From positions 1 to 62,502 of the forward strand of contig NZ_JBMSDZ010000019.1 of NCBI RefSeq assembly GCF_049445995.1: a DNA stretch of 62,502 nt, given 5' to 3'. This DNA comes from Dyella_A sp049445995. GTDB taxonomy: Bacteria > Pseudomonadota > Gammaproteobacteria > Xanthomonadales > Rhodanobacteraceae. Below the pieces are notes generated by a model, which saw only the letters and a list, made by a program, of their open reading frames with translations, made no database searches and was not told where the DNA came from. The position numbers and the translations under genes were made by a program. Below are positions 1 through 7,993 of this stretch, piece after piece (within the stretch, counting starts at the first letter, position 1; every line of letters begins with the position of its first letter).

Positions 1-67
1 GCCTTGTTGACCCCCTCATGCGGCGTTTCGCCCCGCGAAATCACCACAGCGAAGCACTATGCGCGGC

Positions 68-87
68 ACGGACGTATAGACGTCCGT
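68..87. repeat. Perfect 8-bp inverted repeat upstream of the hsdS frame
   Basis: ACGGACGT and ACGTCCGT flank a 4-base ATAG loop. It lies just before the in-frame stop at 106-108 that interrupts hsdS. A related palindrome (ACGGACG...CGTCCGT) occurs near 60034-60058, so it may belong to a dispersed family that inserted here. Confidence 0.5.
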
Positions 88-108
88 AAGCCGGCTCGGG
101 CATGGTGA

Positions 109-1278
109 GGTGGTCACGGAATCAGGATAAAGGTATCAAACTTCATTTCATCGGGCGTTCCTGTATTGAACGGGGGGAACGTATCAACTGAGCGCCTGAA
201 GGATTCATTCGTAAACTTTGTTTCCTTTGAAAAAGCTAAGAGTCTAAAAAAGGCTGTCGCTCGTCGAGGGGACGTAGTAGTTACCCACCGGGGTACCATT
301 GGTCAAATTTCCTACATACCCGACAATTCTGCGTTCGACCGTTATGTCGTTTCTCAGAGCCAGTTTCGTGTTCGATTCACGAGCGAATCTGTAATTCCAG
401 CTTGGGTTGTTTTGTATTTTCACTCAGAACGAGGTGTCAAGAGGCTACTGGATGGGAAGGGTCATACGGGTGTGCCTGCGATTTCATCTCCCACCAAGAC
501 ATTCAGGGATTTATGCATTCCGCTTCCACCAGTCACTGAGCAAAAAGCCATCGTTGAGGCCTTGAGCGATTCGGATGCGCTGATCGAATCGCTAGAACAG
601 CTCATCGCCAAGAAGCGCCAGATCAAGCAAGGCACCATGCAGGTCTTGCTGACCGGCAAGCAGCGCCTGCCGGGTTTTGCTGGTCGATGGGAGCGCGTTA
701 GAGCTGGTGATGTCGGTAGCTTTCGCGGGGGAAACGGCTTCCCAATCGCGTTCCAAGGCGACGTGCTTGGTGATTATCCTTTCTTCAAAGTCTCTGACAT
801 GAATAACGATGGCAACGAAACCTTCATGTCAAATTCCAATAACTGGATTTCGGAGCGAGCAAAGAGGCGGCTTGGGGCGACGGTTTTTCCGGAGGGAAGC
901 ATCATATTTGCAAAGGTCGGGGCTGCGGTTTTTTTGGAGCGAAAGAAAATACTTGCGAAGCCAAGCTGCATTGACAATAACCTTGCCGCATTCGTGTTGG
1001 ACAGGTCCCGCGCCGAAATTCGCTTCGTTCACCACGCGCTGCTTGAAACTAAGTTTGGATCGCTTGTGAGCACGACGGCGTTGCCTTCATTGAACGGAGC
1101 AGTCCTTTCGCAAATTCCTTTGGAATTGCCGCCATTGGCCGAGCAAGAAGCCATCGCGGAGTTCTTGTCCGACATGGACACCGAACTCGCCGAACTCGAA
1201 ACCCGCCTCGCCAAGACCCGCCAGCTCAAGCAGGGCATGATGCAGGAGCTGCTTACCGGAAGGATCCGCCTCGTATGA
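109..1278 (+). CDS. hsdS: Type I restriction-modification specificity subunit HsdS, 5' end missing or damaged
   Basis: DNA-recognition subunit of a type I R-M enzyme; it gives HsdM and HsdR their target sequence. The protein shows the two-half HsdS layout: TRD1, a conserved helical spacer (PPVTEQKAIVEAL, then LIAKKRQIKQG and a LLTGKQRLPGF motif), TRD2 from about position 690, and a second spacer (PPLAEQEAIAEFL, LLTGRIRLV) at the C-terminus. The reading frame opens only after a TGA at 106-108, and the first possible start is a TTG at 166 inside TRD1. About 20-50 N-terminal residues are therefore missing compared with the usual 400-450. The stop overlaps the next start (ATGA at 1275-1278), so the genes are translationally coupled. 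hsdM should lie left of the window. Family call is firm; whether the gene is functional is doubtful. Confidence 0.85.
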   Translation, partial: GGHGIRIKVSNFISSGVPVLNGGNVSTERLKDSFVNFVSFEKAKSLKKAVARRGDVVVTHRGTIGQISYIPDNSAFDRYVVSQSQFRVRFTSESVIPAWVVLYFHSERGVKRLLDGKGHTGVPAISSPTKTFRDLCIPLPPVTEQKAIVEALSDSDALIESLEQLIAKKRQIKQGTMQVLLTGKQRLPGFAGRWERVRAGDVGSFRGGNGFPIAFQGDVLGDYPFFKVSDMNNDGNETFMSNSNNWISERAKRRLGATVFPEGSIIFAKVGAAVFLERKKILAKPSCIDNNLAAFVLDRSRAEIRFVHHALLETKFGSLVSTTALPSLNGAVLSQIPLELPPLAEQEAIAEFLSDMDTELAELETRLAKTRQLKQGMMQELLTGRIRLV

Positions 1279-2202
1279 AGAGCTATTACCGCGTGATGCT
1301 GGGACGCAAGAGCGTCCATGCCGGGGAATGTTTTCGCTGGCGGCTTTATCGGCGCCGACTACGGCATCGCACAGGATCTGTCGGGCCACTTGCCGGACGC
1401 GTGGCGCGAGTTCAACAAGGCGTTCATCCCGGTCTTCCTGGCCGGGCATCCGGACAAGACCAAGATCGGTGCCGGTCTTGCCTGTGGCGCGCTGTGGACG
1501 ATCGCCAAGGGCATCGCCAAGGGCGACATCGTGCTGTGCCCCGACGGCGCGGGCAGCTACCGGGTCGGCGAAGTGGTGGGCGATTACACCTATGTGCCGG
1601 ATGGGGTGCTGCCGCACCGGCGGGCGGTGCGCTGGCTGGACATCGCGATCGCCCGCTCGGCGATGAGCGAGGCCTTGCAGAACTCCACTGGATCGATCGG
1701 TACGGTGTCCAACGTCTCGGCGTATGCCGCCGAGATCGAGCGTTTTCTCGGCGAGGTCGCCCCGGTCACCGTGATTGCGACCGACCCGGTGATCGAGGAC
1801 CCGCTGGCCTTCGCGATGGAAAAGCACCTGGAAGACTTCCTGGTGCGCAACTGGAGCCAGACCGAGCTGAGCCGCGACTTCGCGATCTACGAGGAGGACG
1901 GCGAACTCGTCGGTCAGCAGTACGCCACCGACGCCGGCCCGATCGACATTCTCGCCGTCAGTCACGACCGCAAGCGTCTGCTGGTGGTGGAGTTGAAGCG
2001 CGGTCGTGCCACCGACGTGGTGGTGGGGCAGACCCTGCGCTACATGGGTTACGTCACCGAGCAGATCGCCGAAGCAGGGCAGACGGTGGAGGGCGCGATC
2101 ATTGCGCTGGAAGACGACCAGAAGTTGCGCTGGGCGCTGGCGGCGGTGCCGACGGTGTCGTTCTACCGCTATCAGGTGAGCTTCCGTCTGTTGAAGGGCT
2201 GA
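1275..2202 (+). CDS. PD-(D/E)xK (NucS/DUF91-like) nuclease-domain protein, frameshifted near its N-terminus
   Basis: R-M-associated protein with a C-terminal endonuclease-like domain: a conserved LEKHLEDFLVRNW helix, then GPIDILAVSHD and LLVVELKRGRA, which supply the D and ExK catalytic residues. The natural start is the ATG at 1275 overlapping the hsdS stop (ATGA), giving MKSYYRVMLGRKSVHAGECF. The frame then jumps: the matching continuation AGGFIGADYGIAQDL is read from the +1 frame, as if C1335 were one extra base. An internal ATG at 1318 could give a 294-residue product without the first 14 or so native residues. The rest of the frame to 2202 is intact. The cause is either a real frameshift or an assembly error. 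A specific role in restriction is inferred from the operon only. Confidence 0.75.
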
Positions 2203-2319
2203 GGGCAGAGCGTGCGGGTCGCGCGCGTGCTGGCTTGGGCTGCCTTTCCAGTTGCTGCGGCGGGCCATTTCACTTGGCAAGCGGGCGGCGTAAAGATGTG
2301 CTGGCGTTCATGTTTGCGT

Positions 2320-2355
2320 AAACAATTGTTTTTTCAGGCCATGAAGCGATAGATT
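2320..2355 (+). promoter_or_regulatory. Candidate promoter and palindrome upstream of fic-hsdR
   Basis: The 190-bp gap between the nuclease-like gene and fic holds a perfect 12-bp palindrome AAACAATTGTTT at 2320-2331. It includes a TTGTTT that could act as a -35 box. A weak TAGATT lies 18 bases later at 2350. This is the most AT-rich stretch of the locus, so it may be a second promoter or operator for fic-hsdR. The -10 match is poor. Confidence 0.3.
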
Positions 2356-2393
2356 AAAGATCCTTGGTGGAGTCTTTACGGATAATCGCGCGC

Positions 2394-3560
2394 ATGGCCC
2401 GCTTTGTTCACCACGATCTGCGGCTGCTGGACCCTGCGTTCAGCTCGCCGCTGCTGGATGTGCTCACCGAGCTGGAGCACCTGCGCCGGCTGGAGCTGCG
2501 TGGGACCACGCCTGTGCCGGTGTTCATGCAGCTGAAGGCGGTGTTCCACCTGCTGGAAAGCCTGGCCTCGGCGCGGATCGAGGGCAACCACACCACGCTG
2601 GCCGACTACGTGGAGCGCAAGGTGACCGGGGCCGGGGCCGGCGACGACGAGGCCCACGAGATCGGCAATATCGAAGAGGCCATGCGTGAGGTGGAGCAGG
2701 CGGTTACGCCGGGCCAGGCGATCAGCGAGCACATGATTCGCCAGTGGCACAGCATGACCGTGGAGGGGCTGGAGCGCGAAGGCGACCGCCATCCCGGTGC
2801 CTGGCGCACTGGGGGCGTGAAGATCGCCCAGGCCGAGCATCAGCCGCCCGACGCGATCGACGTGCCGGCCCACATGCAGGAGCTGGTGGCCTTCATCAAC
2901 CGGGACGACCCGCCGAAGTACGACCTGATGAAGGTGGCGCTGGCGCATCACCGGTTTGCCTGGATCCACCCGTTCGGCAACGGCAACGGCCGGGTGGTGC
3001 GGCTGCTGACCTACGCCTTGATGATCAAGTACGGTTTCCGGGTACAGGCCGGTGGCCGCGTGCTGAATCCCGCCGCGGTTTTCTGCACCGACCGCGAGCG
3101 CTATTACGCGATGCTGGCTCAGGCCGACGAGGGCACGGACCAGGCTCTGGAGGCATGGTGCACCTATGTCCTCTCTGGCGTGCTGGTTGAACTGCGCAAG
3201 GTGGACAACCTGGCCGACTACGCCTACCTGACCCGCGAGATCCTGCTGCCGGCACTGAACCATGCCCGAGAGCGGCAGTGGATCACCGCGCAGGAAGAAG
3301 CCGTACTGGCCTTGACCGCCCGCAAGGGCGTGGTGAGGGCGGCGGACCTTTCCGACGCGATGCCAAAACTCAACGCGGCCCAGCGCACCTATCAGATTCG
3401 CAAGATGGTGCAGGGCGGCATGCTGCAGCCGGTGCAACCGAATGCGCGGCAGTACGTGCTGGGCTTTACCCACAACTACCTGCTGCGCGGGGTGATCCAG
3501 GCATTGACTGCGGCAGGCTTCATCCCTGCCAGCGTGAGTGCGCCGCCGGTGCGGGCATAA
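2394..3560 (+). CDS. Fic domain protein (putative AMP-transferase) inside the R-M operon
   Basis: Fic enzymes usually transfer AMP from ATP to a hydroxyl of a target protein. The core motif is HPFGNGNGRVVR at about residue 193, with N where most active Fic proteins carry D or E to bind Mg2+. An N-terminal SARIEGN matches the (S/T)xxxE(G/N) inhibitory helix, so activity would be held off by its own N-terminus (class II). The C-terminal 100 residues look like a winged-helix domain (DLSDAMPKLNAAQRTYQIRKMVQ). I chose ATG 2394, giving 388 residues; a TTG or GTG at 2364-2367 would add ten. It lies 21 bp before hsdR in the same direction. Such Fic genes recur inside type I R-M loci. The target is unknown. 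Confidence 0.85.
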   Translation: MARFVHHDLRLLDPAFSSPLLDVLTELEHLRRLELRGTTPVPVFMQLKAVFHLLESLASARIEGNHTTLADYVERKVTGAGAGDDEAHEIGNIEEAMREVEQAVTPGQAISEHMIRQWHSMTVEGLEREGDRHPGAWRTGGVKIAQAEHQPPDAIDVPAHMQELVAFINRDDPPKYDLMKVALAHHRFAWIHPFGNGNGRVVRLLTYALMIKYGFRVQAGGRVLNPAAVFCTDRERYYAMLAQADEGTDQALEAWCTYVLSGVLVELRKVDNLADYAYLTREILLPALNHARERQWITAQEEAVLALTARKGVVRAADLSDAMPKLNAAQRTYQIRKMVQGGMLQPVQPNARQYVLGFTHNYLLRGVIQALTAAGFIPASVSAPPVRA

Positions 3561-3581
3561 AGCGTTCGATAGGGGAACGAC

Positions 3582-6500
3582 ATGGATGACATCAGCAAGC
3601 CGGAGCGGGTGACCCAGAACCGCGTGGTGGCGCTGCTTCGCGACGAGCTGAAGTACCACTACCTCGGCGACTGGACCGAGCGCGAGAACACCCGCCAGAT
3701 CGAGGACAGTCTGCTCAGCGACTGGCTGACTCGGCGTGGCTGTTCGCCGGCGCAGATCAATGCGGCGCTGTACAGGCTGCACACCGAGGCAGACAACCCC
3801 AGTCGCACGCTTTACGAGAACAACCGGGCGGTTTACCAGCTGCTTCGCTACGGCATACCCGTACAAACGCAAGTGGGGCACAACCACGAGACGGTGCACC
3901 TGATCGACTGGGGCAAGCCCGGGGCCAACGACTTCGCCATTGCCGAGGAGGTCACGCTCAGGGGCGGCTTTGAACGACGGCCGGATCTGGTGCTGTACGT
4001 CAACGGCATCGCCGTGGCGGTGATCGAGCTGAAGAGCAGCCGGGTGAGCATCGGCGATGGTATCCGGCAGTTGCTGTCCAATCAGCAGCCGGCCTTCAAC
4101 GCCTGGTTCTTCAGCACGGTGCAACTGGTGTTTGCCGGCAACGATTCGGAAGGCCTGCAGTACGGCACCATCGCCACGCCGGAAAAGTTCTTCCTGAAGT
4201 GGAAGGAAGACGAGGCCGACGACAGCCGCTACACGCTGGACAAGTACCTGCTGAAGATGTGCCGCAAGGATCGGCTGATCGAGCTGATGCGCGACTTCGT
4301 GCTGTTCGACGGCGGCATCAAGAAAGTGCCGCGGGTGCACCAGTATTTCGGCATCAAGGCCGCGCAGCAGCATGCCGGTGAGCGCAAGGGCGGCATCATT
4401 TGGCACACCCAGGGCAGCGGCAAGAGCATCGTGATGGTGCTGCTGGCTCGCTGGCTGCTGCAGGCCAACCCGCACGCACGGGTGGTGGTGATCACCGATC
4501 GCGATGAGCTGGACAAACAGATCGAGCGGGTGTTCCGCGACGCCGGCGAAACGATCTACCGCACCCACAGCGGGCGCGACCTGATGCACCAGCTGGGTCA
4601 GGCCTCGCCGCGGCTGCTGTGTTCGCTGGTGCACAAGTTCGGGCTGGATGCGCGCGGCCGGAAGGACCAGGAGTTCGAGGCCTTCCTCGAGGAATTGCAG
4701 GCGCAGCCCAGCCCCACGGTGGGCGAGGTGTTCGTGTTCGTCGACGAATGCCACCGCACGCAGAGCGGCCGCCTGCACAAAGTGATGAAGGCCTTGATGC
4801 CCGACGCGGTGCTCATCGGCTTCACCGGTACGCCGCTGCTGAAGAAGGACAAGCAGACCAGCCTGGAAGTGTTCGGTGGCTACATTCACACCTACAAGTT
4901 CAGCGAGGCGGTGGCGGACGAAGTGGTGCTGGACCTGGTCTACGAGGCGCGTGACATCGACCAGAAACTGGGTTCGCCTGAAAAGATCGACCAGTGGTTC
5001 GAGGCCAAGACCCGCGGCCTCAATGACTGGCAGAAGGACGAGCTGAAAAAGACCTGGGGCACCTTGCAGCGTGTGCTGAGTTCGCGCTCGCGGATGGAGC
5101 GCGTGGTCGAGGACATGGTGTTCGACTTCAGCGTCAAGCCGCGGCTGTCCTCTGAGCGCGGCAACGCGATGCTGGTGGCGCGCAGCATTCTGGATGCCTG
5201 CAAGTACTTCAGCCTGTTCCAGAAGACCCCGCTGAAGGGCAAGTGCGCCGTGGTGACCTCGTACAACCCGCAGGCGCGCGATGTATCGCTGGAAGAGACC
5301 GGTGCCAACACCGATACCGACAAGCAGTTCATCTACAACACCTACACCGACCTGCTGGCGAACGTCGAGGCACAACCCGGGAAGAGCAAGACGGAGGCCT
5401 ACGAGGATCGCGCCAAGAAGCTGTTTGTGGAGCAGCCGGCCAACATGCGGCTGCTGATCGTGGTCGACAAGCTGCTGACCGGATTCGACGCGCCGCCATG
5501 CACGTACTTGTATATCGACAAGTCGATGCAGGATCACGGTCTGTTCCAGGCGATCTGCCGTACCAACCGGCTTGACGGCGTCGACAAGGATTTCGGCCAT
5601 ATCGTCGACTACAAGGATCTGTTCAAGAAGCTGGTGAACGAGAAGGGCACGGGTGCGCTGCAGGTGTACTCTTCCGAACTGGATCACAGTGCTGGTGGTG
5701 CTGATCCGGAAGTCCTGATGCAGGATCGCCTGGAACAAGGGCGCGAACGGCTGGATGACGCGCTGGAGGCACTGGATTTGCTGTGCGAGCCGGTCCCTCC
5801 GCCGCAATCCGAGAAGGACTACATCCGCTACTTCTGCGGCAACACCGAAATCGCCAGTGACCTGAAGAAGTTCGAGCCGCGTCGGGTGTCGCTGTACAAG
5901 GCGGCCGTGGCCTTGCTCCGTGCCTACGGCAACCTTGCCGACGATCTGGTGGGCGCGGGTTACGACGGCGGTGCGATCGCCCGCATCAAGAGCGATGTGA
6001 AGCGCTACACCGACCTGCGCGAGGTGATCCGCCAGGCCAGCGGCGAAACGCTCGATCTCAAGCCGTTCGAAGCGGACATGCGTCACCTTATCGACACCTA
6101 TATCGAGGCGAAGGCGCCGCGGAAGATCTCTCCGTTCGATGATCTCGGACTTCTGGATCTGATCACCCGCACCGGCATGGATGAAGCAATCAAGCAGCTG
6201 CCCGAGGGCATCAAGAGCAGCAAGGACGCGGTGGCCGAAACCATTGAAAACAACGTGCGCAGCAAGATCATCCAGGAGCACCTGAACAACCCGGCCTACT
6301 TCGAAAAGATGTCGGCGTTGCTGGACGAGGTGATCAAATTCCGCAAGGAGCAGGCCGACCGGTACGAGGAATACCTGAAGAAGATCGCCGACCTGATCGG
6401 CAAGGTGCAGGCCGGTCATGCGGAGGACACGCCGGAACCGCTCAAGCGCAGCGCGGGACTGCGCGCCATCTACGACAACCTGCGTTTGCCGCAGGCGCCT

Positions 6501-6734
6501 GCCGCTGCATTGAATCTTCAGGACGAGCAAGGCCCGTTGCCGATGCCGGACCCGAAACTGAAACTCGCCGTGGATATCGATGAAGCGGTAAAGCGGGAGC
6601 GTCATGCCGACTGGCGCGGCAACGCAGCCCGGGAGAACCACATCAAACGGGAAGCGCTGCTGCCCTTGCTCGGCAACGACGTCGCCGAGGTCGAGCGCAT
6701 CTTCGACATCATCAAACAGCAGCCGGAATATTGA
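3582..6734 (+). CDS. hsdR: Type I restriction enzyme HsdR (ATP-dependent translocase and endonuclease)
   Basis: Motor and cleavage subunit of the type I complex: it pulls DNA past the bound enzyme and cuts when stalled. The N-terminal nuclease domain has the PD-ExK signature (RRPDLVLYV near residue 132, AVIELKSS near 149). A superfamily-2 helicase follows, with Walker A TQGSGKS near 275 and the DECH box (VFVDECHRT) near 387. Motif III-like GFTGTPLL is near 415 and the late helicase motif QAICRTNRLDG near 655. The C-terminal 300 residues are helical and would contact HsdM/S. At 1050 residues it is full length. ATG 3582 follows GGGGAACGAC. The stop overlaps the next start (TGATG at 6732-6736). 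Confidence 0.97.
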   Translation: MDDISKPERVTQNRVVALLRDELKYHYLGDWTERENTRQIEDSLLSDWLTRRGCSPAQINAALYRLHTEADNPSRTLYENNRAVYQLLRYGIPVQTQVGHNHETVHLIDWGKPGANDFAIAEEVTLRGGFERRPDLVLYVNGIAVAVIELKSSRVSIGDGIRQLLSNQQPAFNAWFFSTVQLVFAGNDSEGLQYGTIATPEKFFLKWKEDEADDSRYTLDKYLLKMCRKDRLIELMRDFVLFDGGIKKVPRVHQYFGIKAAQQHAGERKGGIIWHTQGSGKSIVMVLLARWLLQANPHARVVVITDRDELDKQIERVFRDAGETIYRTHSGRDLMHQLGQASPRLLCSLVHKFGLDARGRKDQEFEAFLEELQAQPSPTVGEVFVFVDECHRTQSGRLHKVMKALMPDAVLIGFTGTPLLKKDKQTSLEVFGGYIHTYKFSEAVADEVVLDLVYEARDIDQKLGSPEKIDQWFEAKTRGLNDWQKDELKKTWGTLQRVLSSRSRMERVVEDMVFDFSVKPRLSSERGNAMLVARSILDACKYFSLFQKTPLKGKCAVVTSYNPQARDVSLEETGANTDTDKQFIYNTYTDLLANVEAQPGKSKTEAYEDRAKKLFVEQPANMRLLIVVDKLLTGFDAPPCTYLYIDKSMQDHGLFQAICRTNRLDGVDKDFGHIVDYKDLFKKLVNEKGTGALQVYSSELDHSAGGADPEVLMQDRLEQGRERLDDALEALDLLCEPVPPPQSEKDYIRYFCGNTEIASDLKKFEPRRVSLYKAAVALLRAYGNLADDLVGAGYDGGAIARIKSDVKRYTDLREVIRQASGETLDLKPFEADMRHLIDTYIEAKAPRKISPFDDLGLLDLITRTGMDEAIKQLPEGIKSSKDAVAETIENNVRSKIIQEHLNNPAYFEKMSALLDEVIKFRKEQADRYEEYLKKIADLIGKVQAGHAEDTPEPLKRSAGLRAIYDNLRLPQAPAAALNLQDEQGPLPMPDPKLKLAVDIDEAVKRERHADWRGNAARENHIKREALLPLLGNDVAEVERIFDIIKQQPEY

Positions 6735-7450
6735 TGGGTATGCGGATCGACCTTGGCGGCATCAGCGTCGACGTGGTGCGCAAGGACATCAAGAACGTCC
6801 ATCTGGGCGTATACCCACCTGCCGGCAAGGTGCGCATCGCAGCACCGGCATGGATGGAGCTGGACACCATTCGTTTGTTCGCGATCGACAAGCTGGCCTG
6901 GATCAAGCAGCAGCAGAGGAAAATGCGCGCGCAGGAGCGCGAGACGCCACGCGAATACCTGGAGCGCGAAAGCCACTATGTCTGGGGGCGGCGCTACCTG
7001 TTGAACGTCGTGGAACAGGACGCCCGGCCATCGGTCGACTTGACCCATCGCTATTTGCGGTTACAGCTACGCCCCGATGCCGATATCGACAAGCGGGAGC
7101 ATCTCTTGGCGGACTGGTATCGCGACCAGCTCAAGCAAGCGGTGCCAGCGTTGCTTGCCAAGTGGCAGCCGCTTATCGGCGTGCGTGCCGAACGTTTTTA
7201 TGTCCAGCGCATGAAGACGAAGTGGGGTAGTTGCAATGCCGTCGCGCGCACCATCCGGCTCAATACCGAGCTGGCCAAGAAGCCGCCCGAGTGCCTCGAA
7301 TACATCGTCGTCCACGAGCTGGTACATCTGCGCGAGCCGACCCACAATGACCGCTTTGTGGCATGGATGAACAAGCTGATGCCGCATTGGCACGATTGTC
7401 GCGACATGCTCAACCGATTGCCGGTGCGCAATGAGCATTGGGATTACTGA
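6734..7450 (+). CDS. YgjP/DUF45-type zinc metallopeptidase, last gene of the R-M operon
   Basis: Short metallopeptidase of the YgjP (DUF45, SprT-like) group, 238 residues. The zinc site is visible: YIVVHELVHLREPTHNDRF gives HExxH plus a downstream H, preceded by MKTKWGSCN, which is typical of the family. No signal peptide or membrane segment, so it is cytoplasmic. ATG 6734 overlaps the hsdR stop (TGATG); a TTG one codon earlier is less likely. YgjP-like peptidases often follow hsdR in type I loci, but their role there is unproven. The operon ends just after it at a terminator hairpin. Confidence 0.88.
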   Translation: MGMRIDLGGISVDVVRKDIKNVHLGVYPPAGKVRIAAPAWMELDTIRLFAIDKLAWIKQQQRKMRAQERETPREYLERESHYVWGRRYLLNVVEQDARPSVDLTHRYLRLQLRPDADIDKREHLLADWYRDQLKQAVPALLAKWQPLIGVRAERFYVQRMKTKWGSCNAVARTIRLNTELAKKPPECLEYIVVHELVHLREPTHNDRFVAWMNKLMPHWHDCRDMLNRLPVRNEHWDY

Positions 7451-7478
7451 GCCGTGGTGGCACGCCGACAGCAAAACG

Positions 7479-7507
7479 AACAAGGCCCCGCATCGCGGGG
7501 CCTTGTT
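7479..7507 (+). terminator. Terminator of the R-M operon
   Basis: A 12-bp perfect stem, AACAAGGCCCCG and CGGGGCCTTGTT, with a 5-base loop, begins 29 bp after the YgjP stop. There is only a short T tract. It could also stop the convergent small gene at 7525. Confidence 0.8.
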
Positions 7508-7524
7508 CATTTCAGGCGGCTCAC

Positions 7525-7782
7525 TCAGTGCCTGCGCTGCTTCCTGATATGCCGGCTGTTACGGTTCTCCGCACGGTTGAGGCGGCGGGTTTTCTTCCGG
7601 GTGAGGTGGCCGTTGTGGCGTGCTTCGTCGGCGCTGGCGCGCTGGGCGATGTTGGCGGCGTGCTGCTGGTCGCGGGCGGCCTGCTTCTGCGTGATGCTGC
7701 CGTTGGCGACGCCCTTGTCGATGCGCCGCTGCTGGTTGTCGATGCGCTTGTTCACCTCGTTGACGCGCGGGTGGTGCGGCAC
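7525..7782 (-). pseudogene. Remnant of a small basic secreted protein, signal peptide lost
   Basis: 85 codons from a GTG, rich in R, N, Q and H: HHPRVNEVNKRIDNQQRRI near the start, GHLTRKKTRRLNRAENRNSRHI near the end. It resembles small xanthomonad periplasmic proteins that begin with a signal peptide followed by a TGTVPHHPRVNEV-like segment. Upstream codons still read DPTQTGTVPHHPRV but reach an in-frame TGA at 7816-7818 with no signal peptide in any frame. I infer that the 5' end was lost. The alternative is a short cytoplasmic protein started at the GTG. It converges on the R-M terminator. Confidence 0.5.
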
Positions 7783-7993
7783 GGTGCCGGTCTGCGTCGG
7801 ATCGCGGCGAAGCGTTCAGCCTCGCGGCGATGCAGCGCGACGGGGCGCTGGGAGCGTGACTTCCGGCGGTGTCCGATGGCGGGTCCGACCCCGCACCATG
7901 GGCGGCATCAGGGGACATCCGTTTCCGTTTTCCCGGGGTCGGGCCGGCGCATGCCGGCTGCCGTCGCCCGGGTCCACCCATCAGGGAGTTGTC

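Noticed and set aside
1299..1320. GGACGC-AAGA-GCGTCC hairpin near the nuclease-like gene start
   Set aside because: It lies inside conserved codons (LGRKSV), so coding constraint explains it; not listed as a regulatory site.
2376..6641. A 1421-codon open frame on the minus strand opposite fic and hsdR
   Set aside because: It is antisense to the clear Fic and HsdR proteins, rich in H/L/V/R with no domains; a by-product of high GC codon use.
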